Below are positions 47,801-59,892 of a stretch of 64,000 bases of DNA, one piece after another (the first letter of the stretch is position 1; every line of letters begins with the position of its first letter). Position numbers and translations under genes: made by a program. The notes beneath the pieces are model-generated. The model was not told the DNA's origin and ran no database searches. It saw only the letters and a list, made by a program, of their open reading frames with translations. Origin of the DNA: Isochrysis galbana (taxonomy: Eukaryota > Haptophyta > Isochrysidales > Isochrysidaceae); contig CM030939.1 of NCBI GenBank assembly GCA_018136815.1, forward strand, positions 806,001 to 870,000, read 5' to 3'.

Positions 47801-50800
47801 GAGGCGCATCTGGTGGCCGCCTGCCTCGGCTCCCTCGAACCGGGCACCGACGTCCCCTTCGCCATCAATGAGGGTGAGCGCGCGGCCTGGCACACGTCTT
47901 GGCTCGCTCGCCCTGCCACGTCGCTCATCCCTGCCTCGCGCCCGGCAGACTTTGTGCTCTGCTTCTACGATGTGGACCCCGGCGTGAACAATGACGTTGT
48001 CAACACGCTCACCGAAACGCTCACCGTCTGCAACTTCGTAAACTACATCCACCAGGGCCGCACAAATATTCCGATTGACCCCAACCCGCCGGCTGCCACC
48101 CATCAACTCGATGTGCGACAACATCGACGTCACACCCTACCTCAGTGTCACTGAGTACACTGACCACGGCAACAATTGCATCGATGTCGTTGGGCTCGTC
48201 TTCGGGAAGGTCTCCGACAACCCCGACCGGCTCGAGTCGCCCATCTTCGTGGACACAGCAGACTGCGGCCTATATGACATTTGCCCTGCCGACGGTGTCT
48301 CGGGAGGCGACTGTGGCAACATCGGCATCGACCAGATCAACTGCTCGCCAGGCTCGATCGTGCCCGCGGCTGGCGAGTACCCCACCACCGCCGTCGAGCC
48401 CGGGCTCGCGGGAAATCCCTACCTCTGGACCATGCCCAAGTTCATCTGCCTGAAGAACCCCGCCGGCACGACGGACATCGACTTCCAGTACAAGGTCTCC
48501 CCCTCCAATGACGGCCGCTACGGCCGCAACTTCCTTATTGGGGGCACCTCAGCCGGCCGGTGCATCACCACGCCCAACCCACCGCCGCCCCAGCAGCCGC
48601 CCTCACCACCGCCCTCACCACCGCCCTCGCCACCGCCCTCGCCACCGCCCACGCCGCCGCCCAGCCCGCCGCCTCCGTCCTCACCGCCGCCACCTTTACC
48701 GCCCCCACCGTCTCTCCCACCAAACGCGCCCGATACTTCGCAGCAGCTCTGCTGCATGTGGATGTGGGGCGGTGAGACTGCGCCCGGCACCGGCAACTTC
48801 AACGAGGAGCGGCCGACCATGCGGCCAATGTGTCCCCTGCGTGGCACCCGGCTCTTGCCATCCCTCAGAACATTGCTACGGACCGAAAGGGCTTCTCACT
48901 CATCCCCAACGCCGAAAGCGCCTCTACTCTGGACAAATGAGCAGCTCTCCAACGGTGTGTGGGGCTACCCGCTCGACTTCGAAGTTATCGAGGCGCACGG
49001 TGCTGTCGTCTTCTATTCCTACTCGTACGAGTACATGCTCTCCGCCAACTACTTCGTCTACACTGGCCCCAACGAGCAGGTGTTCCCGGCGGCGCCCTCA
49101 TACGCGCAGCAGGTGTGGAACATGGTCTCGCTCTTCGCCGTTCGCGACGACGCCGACTTGCTCTACGCCTTCTATGTCGTCGACCAGCCGTGGGACGACT
49201 CAGCCGGCTCGCTCGAGATCAAGCTCACCGCCACCGGCCCCATGGACGCCACTAGCTACACGCTCGAAAAGCTCACCGCGCAGGGCCTCTACAACGACGC
49301 CCTCGGCAAGGACAAATACGAGTATCACACTGGCATCGGCTTCTTCGAGTGGAACTGGCTTGCGTGCTGCACCGCCGGCATCGTGATGGGCCCTCTCCCG
49401 GCACTCGAGACGGAAGCCTTCATCCTGAGCTTCCAGCACCTCACCAAGCGCATGATGGGTGACAACAACAACCCCAACTCGGGTGTAGTGCAAGGCGTGC
49501 GAATCTGCCAGTGGAGCAACTCGGGCGTTGAGTCCGAGTTCAAGCTTGTCAACTACGACATCCCAATGCACGTCGCCTCCGACTGGCGCTACGACGCTAC
49601 CTGGTACACCATCTACTACTCAGTCGTCCCCACCACCTGTGAACTCAACGACTTCGACCATGTCAACCTCGTCGCAGCCATCGCCGCCGCGTACAACTTG
49701 CCCAATTGGTACGTAACTGTGTGGTACGACGAGCCGTCGTGCACCATCTTCATCGAGATCAAGTTTCCCGCCGACTACGAGCTCTCCCTAATCTTTTCGC
49801 AAGTCAACATCATCCGCTCTTACACCGTGACTACTTGGATCTCGCTCTTCTCCCTCTCCATCAACTCCATCTCCGAGGTGACCTACCTGAACCCTGGTCT
49901 TGGACTCGTCGGCTCGCAGTGCCCGATCATCGGCTACGAGACCACCGGCTTCGATAACCACAACGAGCAGGGTAAGCACCCAGGCGACTTGCCGACGCGC
50001 CGACGCCTTTACGGCTACTTCGATGGCGCGCCCGGCGAGCCCATGGGCCCGGGCAATGTACCAGCATGGCCCGTGCGGCGCCCCTTTGGCGGCGCGTTTG
50101 AGGCGGACATCCTGTCCAAGGCACCGTATGGTGACATCTTCCTCGACTGCGAGCGCTGCGAGGACCACTGCGCCAAGCACACCAACTGTGGCGAGTGCGC
50201 CGCCGACTCACAGTGCGGCTGGTCGAACACCGACCTCGTGTGTCGGCCCGTCTTTGGCAACGACAATCAGCCTTATAATGTCACCTTCAACCTGAACATC
50301 GGCACACTCGCCACGGATCGGTGCTGCTCGGTCTGCTCGACCCACACTTACGAGCACGCATGCGTCAATGAGCCGGGCTGCGAGTGGGCTCCCTTCGAAG
50401 GCCCCGGCGGAGGTGGCATATGCATCTCGGGCACGCCTGATTTTCCTTGCAGCGGCAACCTTACCGTTGTCATTTGGGACGAAGTCCATGGCGGCGGCGA
50501 CTGCTACGCCCAATTCGACACGCAGCTCGGCCGAGCGGGCCGCTGGCTGCAGGCAGGCAACAAGGTATGCTCCGGCGCTGGGCTCGTCAACAACACCTTC
50601 CACTCGCGCGTCGATTACCTCGACATCCACGCGCACCACGGCGTAAACCAGCTTGTCGTGCCGTACAATTCTGTTGCGCTTTCCACCGCGCTCGACACCG
50701 TTAACTACGAGGCCTTCTATCTGACCGAATACACCGTCATCAAGAAGATGAAGCCAATCACCGTCTACCCGGACGGCCATCCAAAGTACACCATTGCCGT

Positions 50801-52803
50801 TGACGTCAACAAGTGGGAGGGCATGTGGTACGACAAGAACTTTGGCATCCCGCACAAGGACACCTGGTGCCTCAACGGCGATGGCCCAGAGGGCGTCCAG
50901 GCCTCATGCGTGCAGGAGCTTTACGGCGCGGAGGCCTTCTACGCCTCGGGCTTTCCCAAGCCGTGGTCGACCAACTCGGGCATCGACCGCCACGACTCGA
51001 TCGTCGTCTACCAGCCCATGGACTCGATTGGCGAGTCATATGTCATGGGCCACATCGACCGCTCCAACGACGGTTCGGGCGGCAAGCTTGACATGACATC
51101 ACCACGCAGGGAATGTCCATCGTGTCGTTCACCGCACTCTTGCAGCGCTTCTTCACGCTGGCGACGCAAGCCGACTATTACGCCTTTGAGGCGGCCGTCG
51201 CTGCCTTCGTCAAGGATGTGACGGGCGACCTCGTCTCGTCCATCAAGACGACGCCGCCTCCGCCCAAGAACAACGCGCCTTATGGTAGCGACGGCCCGCG
51301 CACCCCGCTGCCGATAGGCAACCCCGACTTTCCGGGCCTGCTCGAGCTCACCGTTCGCATCGCGTGCTTCTCGCCCGTCCAGGCGGACGCAGTCAAGACG
51401 GCACTCGAGGCGCTCACGCCTGCGCAAGCCTCGCAGCTCTTCGGCATCTTTGGCACTTACGCAAATGACACGGTGCGCAATGGCATTATGATGATCTACG
51501 GCATCACGACCGACCCAATCCTGTTCTACGAGAACAAGTATAACGACGCCTACGAGGACGCCTACCAAGATACTGAGACGAGCAACGTGAGCGTGTTCAC
51601 CTTCACGGGCCTCATCGAGGCCTCGTGGGCGTGGGACAAGTGCTGTGGCGACGGCTTCATCATCGGCCCAATGCCGCTCACCTCATGGAACATCCACTTC
51701 GCCGTACTCGCGTCGACTGGCCTCTCTTACTTCAAGATTGGCACCTACTTGTACGAGAAGCAAACGATCGGCTACTACACACTGCCGATCGAATATGCCA
51801 CGCTCGCCTTTGGCGGCATTCTCATCGAGGGCGGCGCTTTAACTGATTACTGCCAGAAACTCTACTCTCCTACAACCATCTCTAGCTACGTCGACATCCT
51901 CTCATCGAACCAAGCCGGCCAGAACCAAGACATCTGCTCGGCGTGCGTTGCAGACCCCTCGTGCCAGTACGCGCCCAAGCATGGTGGCTGCATTTCGATC
52001 GACGCTTACGTGCCCGACTTTGGGTGCCCGCGCCAGGTCATTTCGCCGCAGATCAAGCTCTTCTCGCCAACAGCCCTAAGGCGTTCGACGTGCATAAGAA
52101 CTCGACGCGAGTGGTGCGTGCGGGCATGGACGGCTTCCTCGGCAACGTCTGCCCGTGCAACGTGCAATACCGCTATTTGCTCGTTGTCTACGATCACCAC
52201 ACGATGACGCAAGTTTACTTCAAGTCGGACATCGCGCCGAAGCTCGACCATCCGTACACGTTCATTGACGTGCCATGCATTGAGACGGGCTCCTACTCCA
52301 TAGTCACCGACGGCTCCGACGGTGGTCTCTCCGGCAACCCCGGCGGCTCTGATGGCACCACCACCGGCACGAAGCGCTACGCTTACTACCTTTACCTCTG
52401 CTACCATCAAAAGCATAATGGCGGACCATGGGACGATTGCTCGCGCCCGGCCATCTACTACGACGAGCCGCCGGGCTCTCCGCCTTCGCCGCCGCCATTC
52501 GGCCCGTCACCGACTCCACCTCCCTTCACGCCACCCTTCACGCCGGGCCTATCACCGCCGCCCTTCCCCCCGCCCTATCCGCCGCAGCCCACGCCACCGC
52601 CCTTCGTGCCCTCGCCGCCCATGCCGCCGCCCTTCCCCCCGCCATCGCTGCCCTCCACACCGCCCCCGCCCCCTTCGCCGCCGCCGCCCCGCCCGCCGCC
52701 ATCGCCGCCGCCACTTCCGCCGCCCGGTCAAACCATTCCGGGTGTCAATTTTCTAGTCGGCAGGCGCATGAAAGAGGGTAGTCCGTTGCCTAAGGATTTG
52801 TGA
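47801..52803 (+). CDS. Large extracellular Cys/Pro-rich protein with PSI-like repeats
   Basis: About 1,660 residues are readable, in frames that switch at about 48090, 48825, 48935, 51100 and 52065. Each switch is one base, and coding quality continues on the other side. The order is: N-terminal globular part (PGTDVPFAINEGERAAWHTS, FVLCFYDVDPGVNNDVV); Cys-rich part; a (SPPP)n hinge (48590-48720); a large middle domain; two PSI-like Cys modules (CAKHTNCGECAADSQCGW; HACVNEPGCEWAP); a third (CSACVADPSCQYAP); then a C-terminal Pro-rich tail to TGA 52801. Pro-rich hinges between Cys-rich globular domains recall pherophorin and other hydroxyproline-rich algal wall proteins; a wall or surface role is inference. 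The start is not seen; the first exon seems to follow an AG after the GA tract at 47800. The breaks suggest assembly indels or recent decay. Confidence 0.7.
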
Positions 52804-53133
52804 GAGAAGCACAACCCCGTTGTGAGCGAGTCATCGCAGCGCGTTCGCCAGCTGGGCCGGCGCCCATCGCCTCCTGCGTAGCGGCTGCCGCCGTGCTTGA
52901 TGGACAGCGCGCGACTCGTTGTTCCACCGTCCGCACATACTAGTAGTAGTAGGACCTTTAGGATTTTCATCTTAGGATGGACCGATGGACGGACACGAGC
53001 CCCTCGCTCGCTCAACCACGGTCCTCGTGCTCTCTTGGTGACAATCCGTGTGTAAGCGTGCGACAAATGCCTCATAAATAGCATCGCATGGTCACTAGCG
53101 ATGTCAAGTGCTCCTCCGCACCCAATATGGCTA
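52804..53133. other. Intergenic
   Basis: Downstream of the large extracellular protein. No gene or repeat is seen. Confidence 0.4.
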
Positions 53134-53295
53134 TGGGTAGATTGCACTTCAAAATATTTAAATAAAACGCTACTTGCACGGCATGAGGCAGAGTGCTTAT
53201 GGTACTCCCAACTACCCTCCCTATCCTACCACATCCACATCCCCTTTCCCCTCCCCCCGTTCTCTTCCGTGGAATACCGAGTGAGGAGCACGCGA
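53134..53295 (-). repeat. Diverged LINE 3' UTR and tail
   Basis: Minus strand: GGTAGGATAGGGAGGGTAG, CACTCTGCCTCATGCCGTGC, AAGTAGCG, then a T-rich tail at 53165-53134. It matches the 19270-19330 region and the 42965 tail, with more substitutions. Confidence 0.5.
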
Positions 53296-53344
53296 GGAAG
53301 AAAACCAAGCGACAAAAAGCGACCGTCCGATGGGAAGTAAAATT

Positions 53345-53734
53345 CCCGGCGTAATAAAAGAGAAATGGAAACAAATACAAATGTCACAACTGTACAAATA
53401 ATACATCTTTCTTACACCTCGCGACTCATACCTACACTTTAAGCACATATTGCACAGAAGGATCGCAACGGCCAATAGATTCGCTGGCGACCCCACATGC
53501 CACATGTCGCTTTTGCTTTGCGGGACGACTCCAGAATCGTCAACGCACTTAGCGTGTTGCAGTTCGACCGAGCCCGTCTTCGCCTACATAGACATAGAAA
53601 GCCTCCTAAACATACCAAACCCTATACAACATGAGGTGGCACAAAGACTTTTCTGCTACCAGCTCGATAGGCCGCACCCCTCCTCGGGATACCTAGGTAT
53701 CCCGGCATGGAGGTACATACTAACGGACTTCTAA
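53345..53734 (+). pseudogene. Decayed LINE ORF2 C-terminal fragment
   Basis: ILHRRIATANRFAGDPTC, a knuckle disrupted by a short insertion (C-x6-C-x8-H), then HEVAQRLFCYQLDRPHPSSG, YLGIPAWRYILTDF. An upstream stop interrupts the frame. It matches 19548-20441 over about 130 residues and ends at the conserved LTDF. Confidence 0.7.
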
Positions 53735-53985
53735 ACGAGCCTCAGCCGGAGATCATAAACCCCAGCCGGAGACCATAAACAGCTACATTGTCATTGCCAA
53801 AGTTGTATTTGTCAATGCGATTGTTAATTGTCTAGGAACAAGTAATGGCACTCACACTCACTCTCATAATAAACATAGGGGATAGGCTACTACAGCTGCT
53901 TGGCGCCCCACAATCTGGCCAACGCCAGCGCGTCCTTCAGCGTCCTTCATTCAGAGTCCTTCAGCGTCCTTCGGCGCTGCCCCGC

Positions 53986-54650
53986 GAGACTCTAGGCAGG
54001 ACTCGCGAGGGCACCGGATTTTACTCCATACATATGAGGAGGCCCTCTATGCCAAAGTGGGGCTGCCTGCCTCCGACACACAGCGAGCGGCTTGGCGCCG
54101 GGCGCTCGACGAGCACGCGGCGCGCAGCATGCACCGTCGGTCTTCGAAGTACAAGGCGTATCGCTCACAGAAACGGAAGGACCTCACGCTTAGCCGTCAG
54201 GCTTCTAAGGGAGCCACGCGGGGTGACTACAAGTACAAGGAGAACGCACAGGAACCCACTCACAGACCGAACAAGGAAGAGAATGCCGACAAGAGAGCGA
54301 CGGGGCGACGGACGATCCGACGGGGGCGACAATTACGCACAGGATTAAGGAAGGACCGTCGCGGCCGATCCGTCTGCTGTCACACGAACTCGAAGCTCCG
54401 TATTTCGGATAGCCCCCTACCGCTCACCGTCGAAGCTATCGATCGTCTATCTCGGGGCCAAGGCTCTCAATATTCTTTGTTTCTCTGCCTGCTCGATCTC
54501 GCCTCCGGCTTCTGGTGTCTGCCTATCAAGGAGGAGGACAAACCCATCACGGCGTTCTGTACCCACCGCCAGAAATACGAGTTCAACTACCTCTCGATTC
54601 TCGATTCTCGTCGTTCCGCGTTCTCATCGGTCCTCGATTGTTCGTAACTT
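53986..54650 (+). pseudogene. Gypsy fragments: gag-like then RT
   Basis: The RT part (from about 54390) reads TNSKLRISDSPLPLTVEAID, RLSRGQGSQYSLFLCLLDLA, SGFWCLPIKEEDKPITAFCT, nearly the same as 30850-31045. It then continues RQKYEFNYL before breaking off. Upstream there is a basic gag-like frame (YKAYRSQKRKDLTLSRQ). The join between the two removed protease. Confidence 0.75.
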
Positions 54651-54686
54651 CTCGGTGCGTCGCTCGTCACGTCTCCCGTCTTGGTT

Positions 54687-54783
54687 CACTGTGGCGATGT
54701 AGGGGGGTGTGCCCACCACTCACGGGGAGTTTTCTTTTTTTGTTCAAGTGAAAACCGACATTGAAGGTGGCGGTCGTCGCTGC
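54687..54783. repeat. 92-bp dispersed direct repeat, copy 2
   Basis: Near-identical to 38741-38833; adjacent to the RT fragment end. Confidence 0.7.
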
Positions 54784-55151
54784 CGGCTTCCTCCGGAGCC
54801 TGCCGGTGGTGCGGCGGCGCACGACGGAGAGAGAGAGGGGAGGGAAGAGCGGGGCGCCGGGAGGGGAGACACGTTCTAAGAATAGAGCGTGTCGTGAGGC
54901 ATGGAGGGCGTTCGAGCGCTCCCTTAACGCAACACATATAGATGTACGTGCGTACGCTTACGCGATTGCAGGCGCTACGTATACTTATACTTACTACTTA
55001 TGCAGGCGCTATAAGTTCTAACGGACAGCGACTCCGTTGCTCGTTGCTCCGTTACCGAGTTGCCGATGAAGGCTCCCGTACAGTAATGTAGGAGTACCAC
55101 CGCACTAAGGTTAAACTAGAAGAACAAGTGACTCTGAGCTCGGTCGCAGAA
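54784..55151. other. Region upstream of the prenyltransferase
   Basis: Contains short TACG/ATAC-rich stretches (54950-55010). Promoter elements cannot be assigned. Confidence 0.35.
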
Positions 55152-57091
55152 ATGGCGCGCGGCGCGACGGCTCTGCTGCCAGCCGCGCTTCTGCCGACAC
55201 TGGCGCGGGCCGCCCCCTCGTCACGGCTGTCGCCCCGCGCGCTCCCGTCCCTTCGCCTCCCCTCGCCGCAAGCATGCGCCGAGCGCATCGTCGACAAGCT
55301 CGAGCAGCCGCATGAGGCTTTGTCCGTGACCGCAACCAAAGCCAACGGCGGCCCGCTCCGTCCCCTTGAGCTTCTCTGGCGCTTCTCGCGCCCACACACT
55401 CTAATAGGCTCGGCCATGTGCATTCCTGCTCTCTCACTCTTCGCCGCGCCTTCCAGCGTCCCGGCTGCCACGCTCCTTTCTGTGCTGGTGCCGCTTGTAT
55501 CGTATGCTACCTTGCCCTCGCTGCTCATCAACATCTACATCACAGGGCTCAACCAGCTCTTTGACGTTGAGATTGACAAGGTGCCAGTGCTGGTGGTTGG
55601 GTGATTTGGTCAGCAGGAAGGGTCAGGGTCGGGGGCAGAAGGCAGGTGTGGGGGGGCTGGGGGAGCCGAATGGTGATTTTGATGGGCCTGCACACATCAT
55701 TGAACATGCACGCTGAGACTCCACTGCGAAAGTCATTGAGGTAGTTGTGTCGACTCCAGTTTGATGGTCCGAATCTCAGATGTCTGATGCAGCTGCGCAC
55801 TGATCGGCCGGGTCTCACTCCACCTGTCCCCGTTGTGCAGGTCAACAAACCAAAACTGCCTCTTGCATCGGGAGAGATGACGCTCAAGCAAGGCTGGGCA
55901 ACTGTGATTGCATGCCTCGGTCTTGGAGCCGGTCTAGGTTATGCACATCCTCCGCTCTCTTCCCCCCCACTACGATCGGTGCTTGTTGGCTCGGCGCTTC
56001 TTGGCACTGCCTATTCTGTGCCGCCCGTGCGGCTGAAGCGGTATCCTCTGATGGCATCTTTTTGCATCGTGGCCGTTGGCGGTGGCCTCATCAACTGGGC
56101 CTTCTTCCAGCATGCTGCAACTACAGCATTTGGAGCACCACTTGCCACACCCATCGCGGGCGTAGGCGCGGTCCTGTTTGCAATGACAGGCGGCCTGGCT
56201 CCGCCGGTGGAGACTGATCTACGATTGCGCTGCATTGGAGCAACCATCTTCTACATATTGTAAGTGCTAGTGCCTTTGCCCAAGGACTAAAGGCTATAGC
56301 GCCCCAAGCCCATCAAAGGCAACCGTTTGGTTTGGCTCCATTGGAGCCTTTCCGTAGTCCCGGTAACCATCTGCTATAACTAGACAAGCCAGTCAAGCAG
56401 CCGTGTTTACGCAATACGAACGGCGATGCCACTCGAAGTATGAGCAAGCGGCTTGCACTCTCTTGCAACGGGACTAACTTCATCCCAATGCTTGTTCTTC
56501 ATCATCAAGATTTGGGATCGTCATTGCACTTGTGAAGGACGTCCCTGACGTGGCGGGAGATCGAATCTACGGCATCAGTTCCTTCTCAGTCCGTACAGGT
56601 CAACAACAGGTATACGCGAAGGCGTAGGCGGGCCAACATGTTAAATGCCACCTTTTTATTCACTTGCGTCGGTTGGTGATCTTGCTGTCATACCAATGCA
56701 TGTCAGGTGCTCACGTTTGCAGTTGGTCTTCTCACGGTTGCTCTTATTGCTGTCGGTAGCGCTGTCAGTATTGCCGCAAGTGTGGCAATGACCAAAGGGC
56801 TGTGGGCGCGCACGGCTCGCAGGGCCATCGCTGCTGGAGCTGCCTCCTTCGCGGCGAGATTTATTAATGTGAATTGTGCCTGGGTTATGTTTTCCGCATA
56901 TACGAGATCGTAAGGTATATGAACGCACCCGCTTGCCCATGCGCCATCATCGATACTCTCTCGCTCTCTCACTATCACAGGTCCGCCTATCGTCCGTGGA
57001 TCCACTCGATGCTGCTGCGGTATATTCCTACTACATGCAACTATGGAAGGTATTCTACGGCTCCTACTTGATGATGCCATTCGCTCGTTAG
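55152..57091 (+). CDS. VTE2: Homogentisate prenyltransferase (UbiA family), five exons
   Basis: Exons: 55152-55580, 55841-56259, 56510-56609, 56707-56868, 56981-57091; all GT-AG, phases agree, giving 406 residues. It starts at ATG 55152 with an Ala/Arg/Ser-rich plastid-targeting-like leader (MARGATALLPAALLPTLARA). LLWRFSRPHTLIGS follows at about residue 83. The first Asp-rich motif, NQLFDVEIDK, is split from NKPKLPLASGE by intron 1. The second, VKDVPDVAGDRIYGI, lies in exon 3. The C-terminus (SVDPLDAAAVYSYYMQLWKV, FYGSYLMMPFAR) matches the family's final helix. It joins a phytyl or solanesyl chain to homogentisate in the plastid membrane, for tocopherol or plastoquinone. VTE2 rather than solanesyltransferase is my preference, not proven. 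Exon 1 has a second copy at 8195. Confidence 0.88.
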
Positions 57092-57622
57092 CTGCACATT
57101 TCGTGTGTGGCATCGGCAATGCCAAGCAAAACAGCTCGCATCGAGGCTTTGACTTACACGGCAGGGCTTCGATGAGGTGTTCGAGTCGGGAGGAAGGCAG
57201 TATCAAGACTTGCTAAGATGAACCTGCTACGAGCAAGAGTCCGTGATGACACCCACGCACTGTCCCTCCTGCTTATGTTTGTAGCATCGTTTCCCCCTAA
57301 AGTCGCGTTCCGTCAAAAGAGGACTAGGCGATAGTTTTGTTTTAACTCAGATTGTTATGTTAGTATAGGCGCGAGGACGCGGCGCGTGCGCATAGCAACT
57401 TCCCCCCCCCCTCCCCCACAGTACCCCACTTTCCGGAACACGTCACGGAACACCTGCAGCTAGGTAAATTAGCCTTTTGCCTTTTAATAGTCTCACTGCA
57501 CACGCGGCCATGGACCCTCTACTTTCTACTCACGTAGGAAAACTTTCTATCTACACCCCCACTTCCCCGGCCCTTCTCCCCCCGCCATCTGGCGGCTCCC
57601 CCCGTGCACTACTAGGGGGATA
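57092..57622. other. Intergenic
   Basis: 3' flank of the prenyltransferase with a C-run at 57402-57418. Nothing else seen. Confidence 0.4.
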
Positions 57623-58028
57623 GGGCCTCACTCGGCGACGGCTCAACGTTCAATGGGCTCGGCGGATGGGTGATTTCGACGAGGTTTCGGGGCGCGGCCT
57701 GTCCGATTGGCGTGACCATGCGGGTGGGGCCTGTGTATTTGGTATCTGGCGGGGTCTCCCATCCGGATGGATCGTCGAAAACGGGCACGCAGCGCGCCCG
57801 CCATCGGTTCGAAGTTGGGCTCTCCGGGCCTCACTCGGCGACGGCTCAACGTTCAATGGGCTCGGCGGATGGGTGATTTCGACGAGGTTTCGGGGCGCGG
57901 CCTGTCCGATTGGCGTGACCATGCGGGTGGGGCCTGTGTATTTGGTATCTGGCGGGGTCTCCCATCCGGATGGATCGTCGAAAACGGGCACGCAGCGCGC
58001 CCGGTCTCGACTTGAAGTTGAGCTTTTC
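57623..58028. repeat. 203-bp tandem duplication
   Basis: Units start at 57623 and 57826 (GGGCCTCACTCGGCGACGGC) and are nearly identical up to CGCAGCGCGCCCG. They lie just inside the transposon end at 58235 and may be part of that element. Confidence 0.85.
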
Positions 58029-58079
58029 AAGCTTTTGCGATTTTAGCGTCTTCTGTCTTTTTTTGATTACGTTTTGTTG

Positions 58080-58235
58080 TGGGGGCCCAAGGGGGGGTCC
58101 GGGTCCTAATGGACCCCGGATATGTGCTAGTTGGGTGTATTGGGAACTTTCTACCGTGAAAAATCCTCAAATTTCCTCAATTCTGAGATGGTCATTTTTT
58201 CACCCCTTATAAAAAAACACTGTTTGACCGCCCTA
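58080..58235 (-). repeat. TAGGGCGG-family right end with long subterminal region
   Basis: It is the reverse complement of 6730-6880: TAGGGCGGTCAAACAGTG, then AAGGGGTGAAAAAATGA, TGAGGAAATTTGAGG, GTAGAAAGTTCCCAAT. This pair fixes the family at about 150 bp. Confidence 0.75.
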
Positions 58236-58507
58236 CACCAGCTGGCAACACACGCAGGTGATTTTATTTTTTGATTTCGTTTTTGCAGTGCATCACGCGA
58301 CAACACCTAGCAGGCACAAGAAGCATGTTGCAAGCAACAAAGTCGTTTAACACACAAGGCACTCAAACTCGCACCGACAAACGACGATCGGTTCACTGAT
58401 GGGTTCCTACCATCTATGCTAATGATCTGACACCCTCTCCACCTGCCCCCTCCCTTCTAGGCTGGACAGCCTCCGGCAAAAAGAGAAGAAAATCAGAGAG
58501 GCTGCCG

Positions 58508-59077
58508 ATGAGCCACTTCGCGTTCCTTGAGAAGATCTCCGAGGGCTTGTTCGTCGAAGGCGTAAATCACAGCCGCCGCGGTGAAGCGCCCCTTGATGTC
58601 GCACAGTGCTCGCCACAACAGCTCGAAGATCTCATCCAATCGTCGAAGCGACGCTGCCAGCGGCCGCGCGCAAGCCGCACATGTGTACAAGACAAGCACC
58701 TGTGCGGACCTGACGAGGACATGTCAGAGCACGTGATAAGGAGCGTGCCAAAGTGGGCAATCGAGCGCGGGCGCGCCTACTGCAGCCTGTACTCCTGCCC
58801 GGAAGCGGTTACTAAGGTGAGTAGCTCATCACATCGGCACAAGCAGGCACCGCGGGCTAAAGCAGGCTTAGGCGTTTGGTGCATTAAGTGCGAGCGCGCT
58901 TACCACCCAGCGTGCTACAGCATCTTTCACCGCCTCACGCGAGCGCAAGACGATATGGATGTCCCCACGCCACCAAGCACCAAGAAGTCGTCGAAGGCGC
59001 CAGCGAGGTCGCGCGGCACAAAGAGGCGCCTCGTTGATTCCGACTCCGAGCTTGAGATTGACGACGACGACAACTGA
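58508..59077 (+). CDS. Cys/His-finger protein, possible transposase remnant
   Basis: 189 residues. The middle holds CSLYSCPEA and, 25 residues later, LGVWCIKCERAYHPACYSIF, with H next: a C-x4-C ... W-C-x2-C-x4-YH-x2-C-x3-FH arrangement. It ends in a basic then acidic tail (GTKRRLVDSDSELEIDDDDN). Such fingers occur at the end of some DDE transposases (piggyBac-like) and in PHD-like readers. The ORF sits between two TAGGGCGG ends (58235 and 59500), which makes the transposase reading attractive, but no DDE core is present. Function not assigned. Confidence 0.5.
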   Translation: MSHFAFLEKISEGLFVEGVNHSRRGEAPLDVAQCSPQQLEDLIQSSKRRCQRPRASRTCVQDKHLCGPDEDMSEHVIRSVPKWAIERGRAYCSLYSCPEAVTKVSSSSHRHKQAPRAKAGLGVWCIKCERAYHPACYSIFHRLTRAQDDMDVPTPPSTKKSSKAPARSRGTKRRLVDSDSELEIDDDDN

Positions 59078-59470
59078 GAGTCGGACGGCGGGGAGGGGGG
59101 GGGGCTGTGCAGTCAGTCTGGGTGCGTGTCAGTGAGTGGGGAGATAACAGGAGGTCTCTAGGGGGCAGAGGGGTAGTGAGATGCGCGCACGTGCGTGTGC
59201 AGCCGCGTGGGGAAGCGCCGGTGCTCTGGGCAGCTGAAGCACCTTTTGCGGCTTGCGTTCGCGCAGCCGCTTCGGTAGTACAAAATCGTACCTAGAGTGC
59301 GTCGAGCGTCGAATTGGTGCATGCCGCGGCAAGGGAAGCTGGAATGGGTATGGAGACATACTCCTATACCACTCCTGCCACCCACGGGGAGGTCTGGGAG
59401 GCATGGGAGAAGGCGCAGCGGCGCCGCGCCGGCGCGCAGCACCTCCGAAGGTGCTTCGCGTCTTAAGAGA
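59078..59470. other. 3' flank of the finger ORF
   Basis: GC-rich, with a G-run at 59094. Nothing else supported. Confidence 0.35.
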
Positions 59471-59500
59471 TAGTTAAAACGCCCCTATTTGACCGCCCTA
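59471..59500 (-). repeat. TAGGGCGG-family right end
   Basis: Minus: TAGGGCGGTCAAATAGGGGC, then GTTTTAACTA; closest to the end at 5020. Confidence 0.65.
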
Positions 59501-59673
59501 GGTCTTTGTCTTTGCGTCTTTGCCGTAGTGGAGCCACTACGCCATCATCATCGGCCTAATGAGAATCCTTCGTCGGCCTGTGCGTCATCTCGCTTGGTGA
59601 ATCCTTGTATCATTCATTGGGAATGACGTCGGATGGGAAAGAGGGATTCGCCTTCGATGATAGGGGAGGGTCA

Positions 59674-59730
59674 CAGTTTTCTTGTTGTCCTAGTTTAATG
59701 CTAGTGCTGAGGGACCGTGCCTCATCGGCA
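59674..59730. repeat. 57-bp repeat shared with 10022-10080
   Basis: GTTTTCTTGTTGT and CTGAGGGACCGTGCCTCATC are shared with 10022-10080, in the same orientation. This makes the DNA left of the GT77-like gene partly repetitive, so the ATG at 59893 is preferred to any earlier start. Confidence 0.55.
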
Positions 59731-59892
59731 ACGCGTGTGTGCGCGGTCTTGGCGCATGCATGGCTCGTCCGGTCGATGTGGCTAGGGGTGCTAAGACAAC
59801 AAGATCTCTTACAAACATATACTTTCCAACGGATATACTTAAAGGCTGGGCCAAACAGGGCCTCCTTCCCCGTTCTGTCGAGGTCGAGCGCA

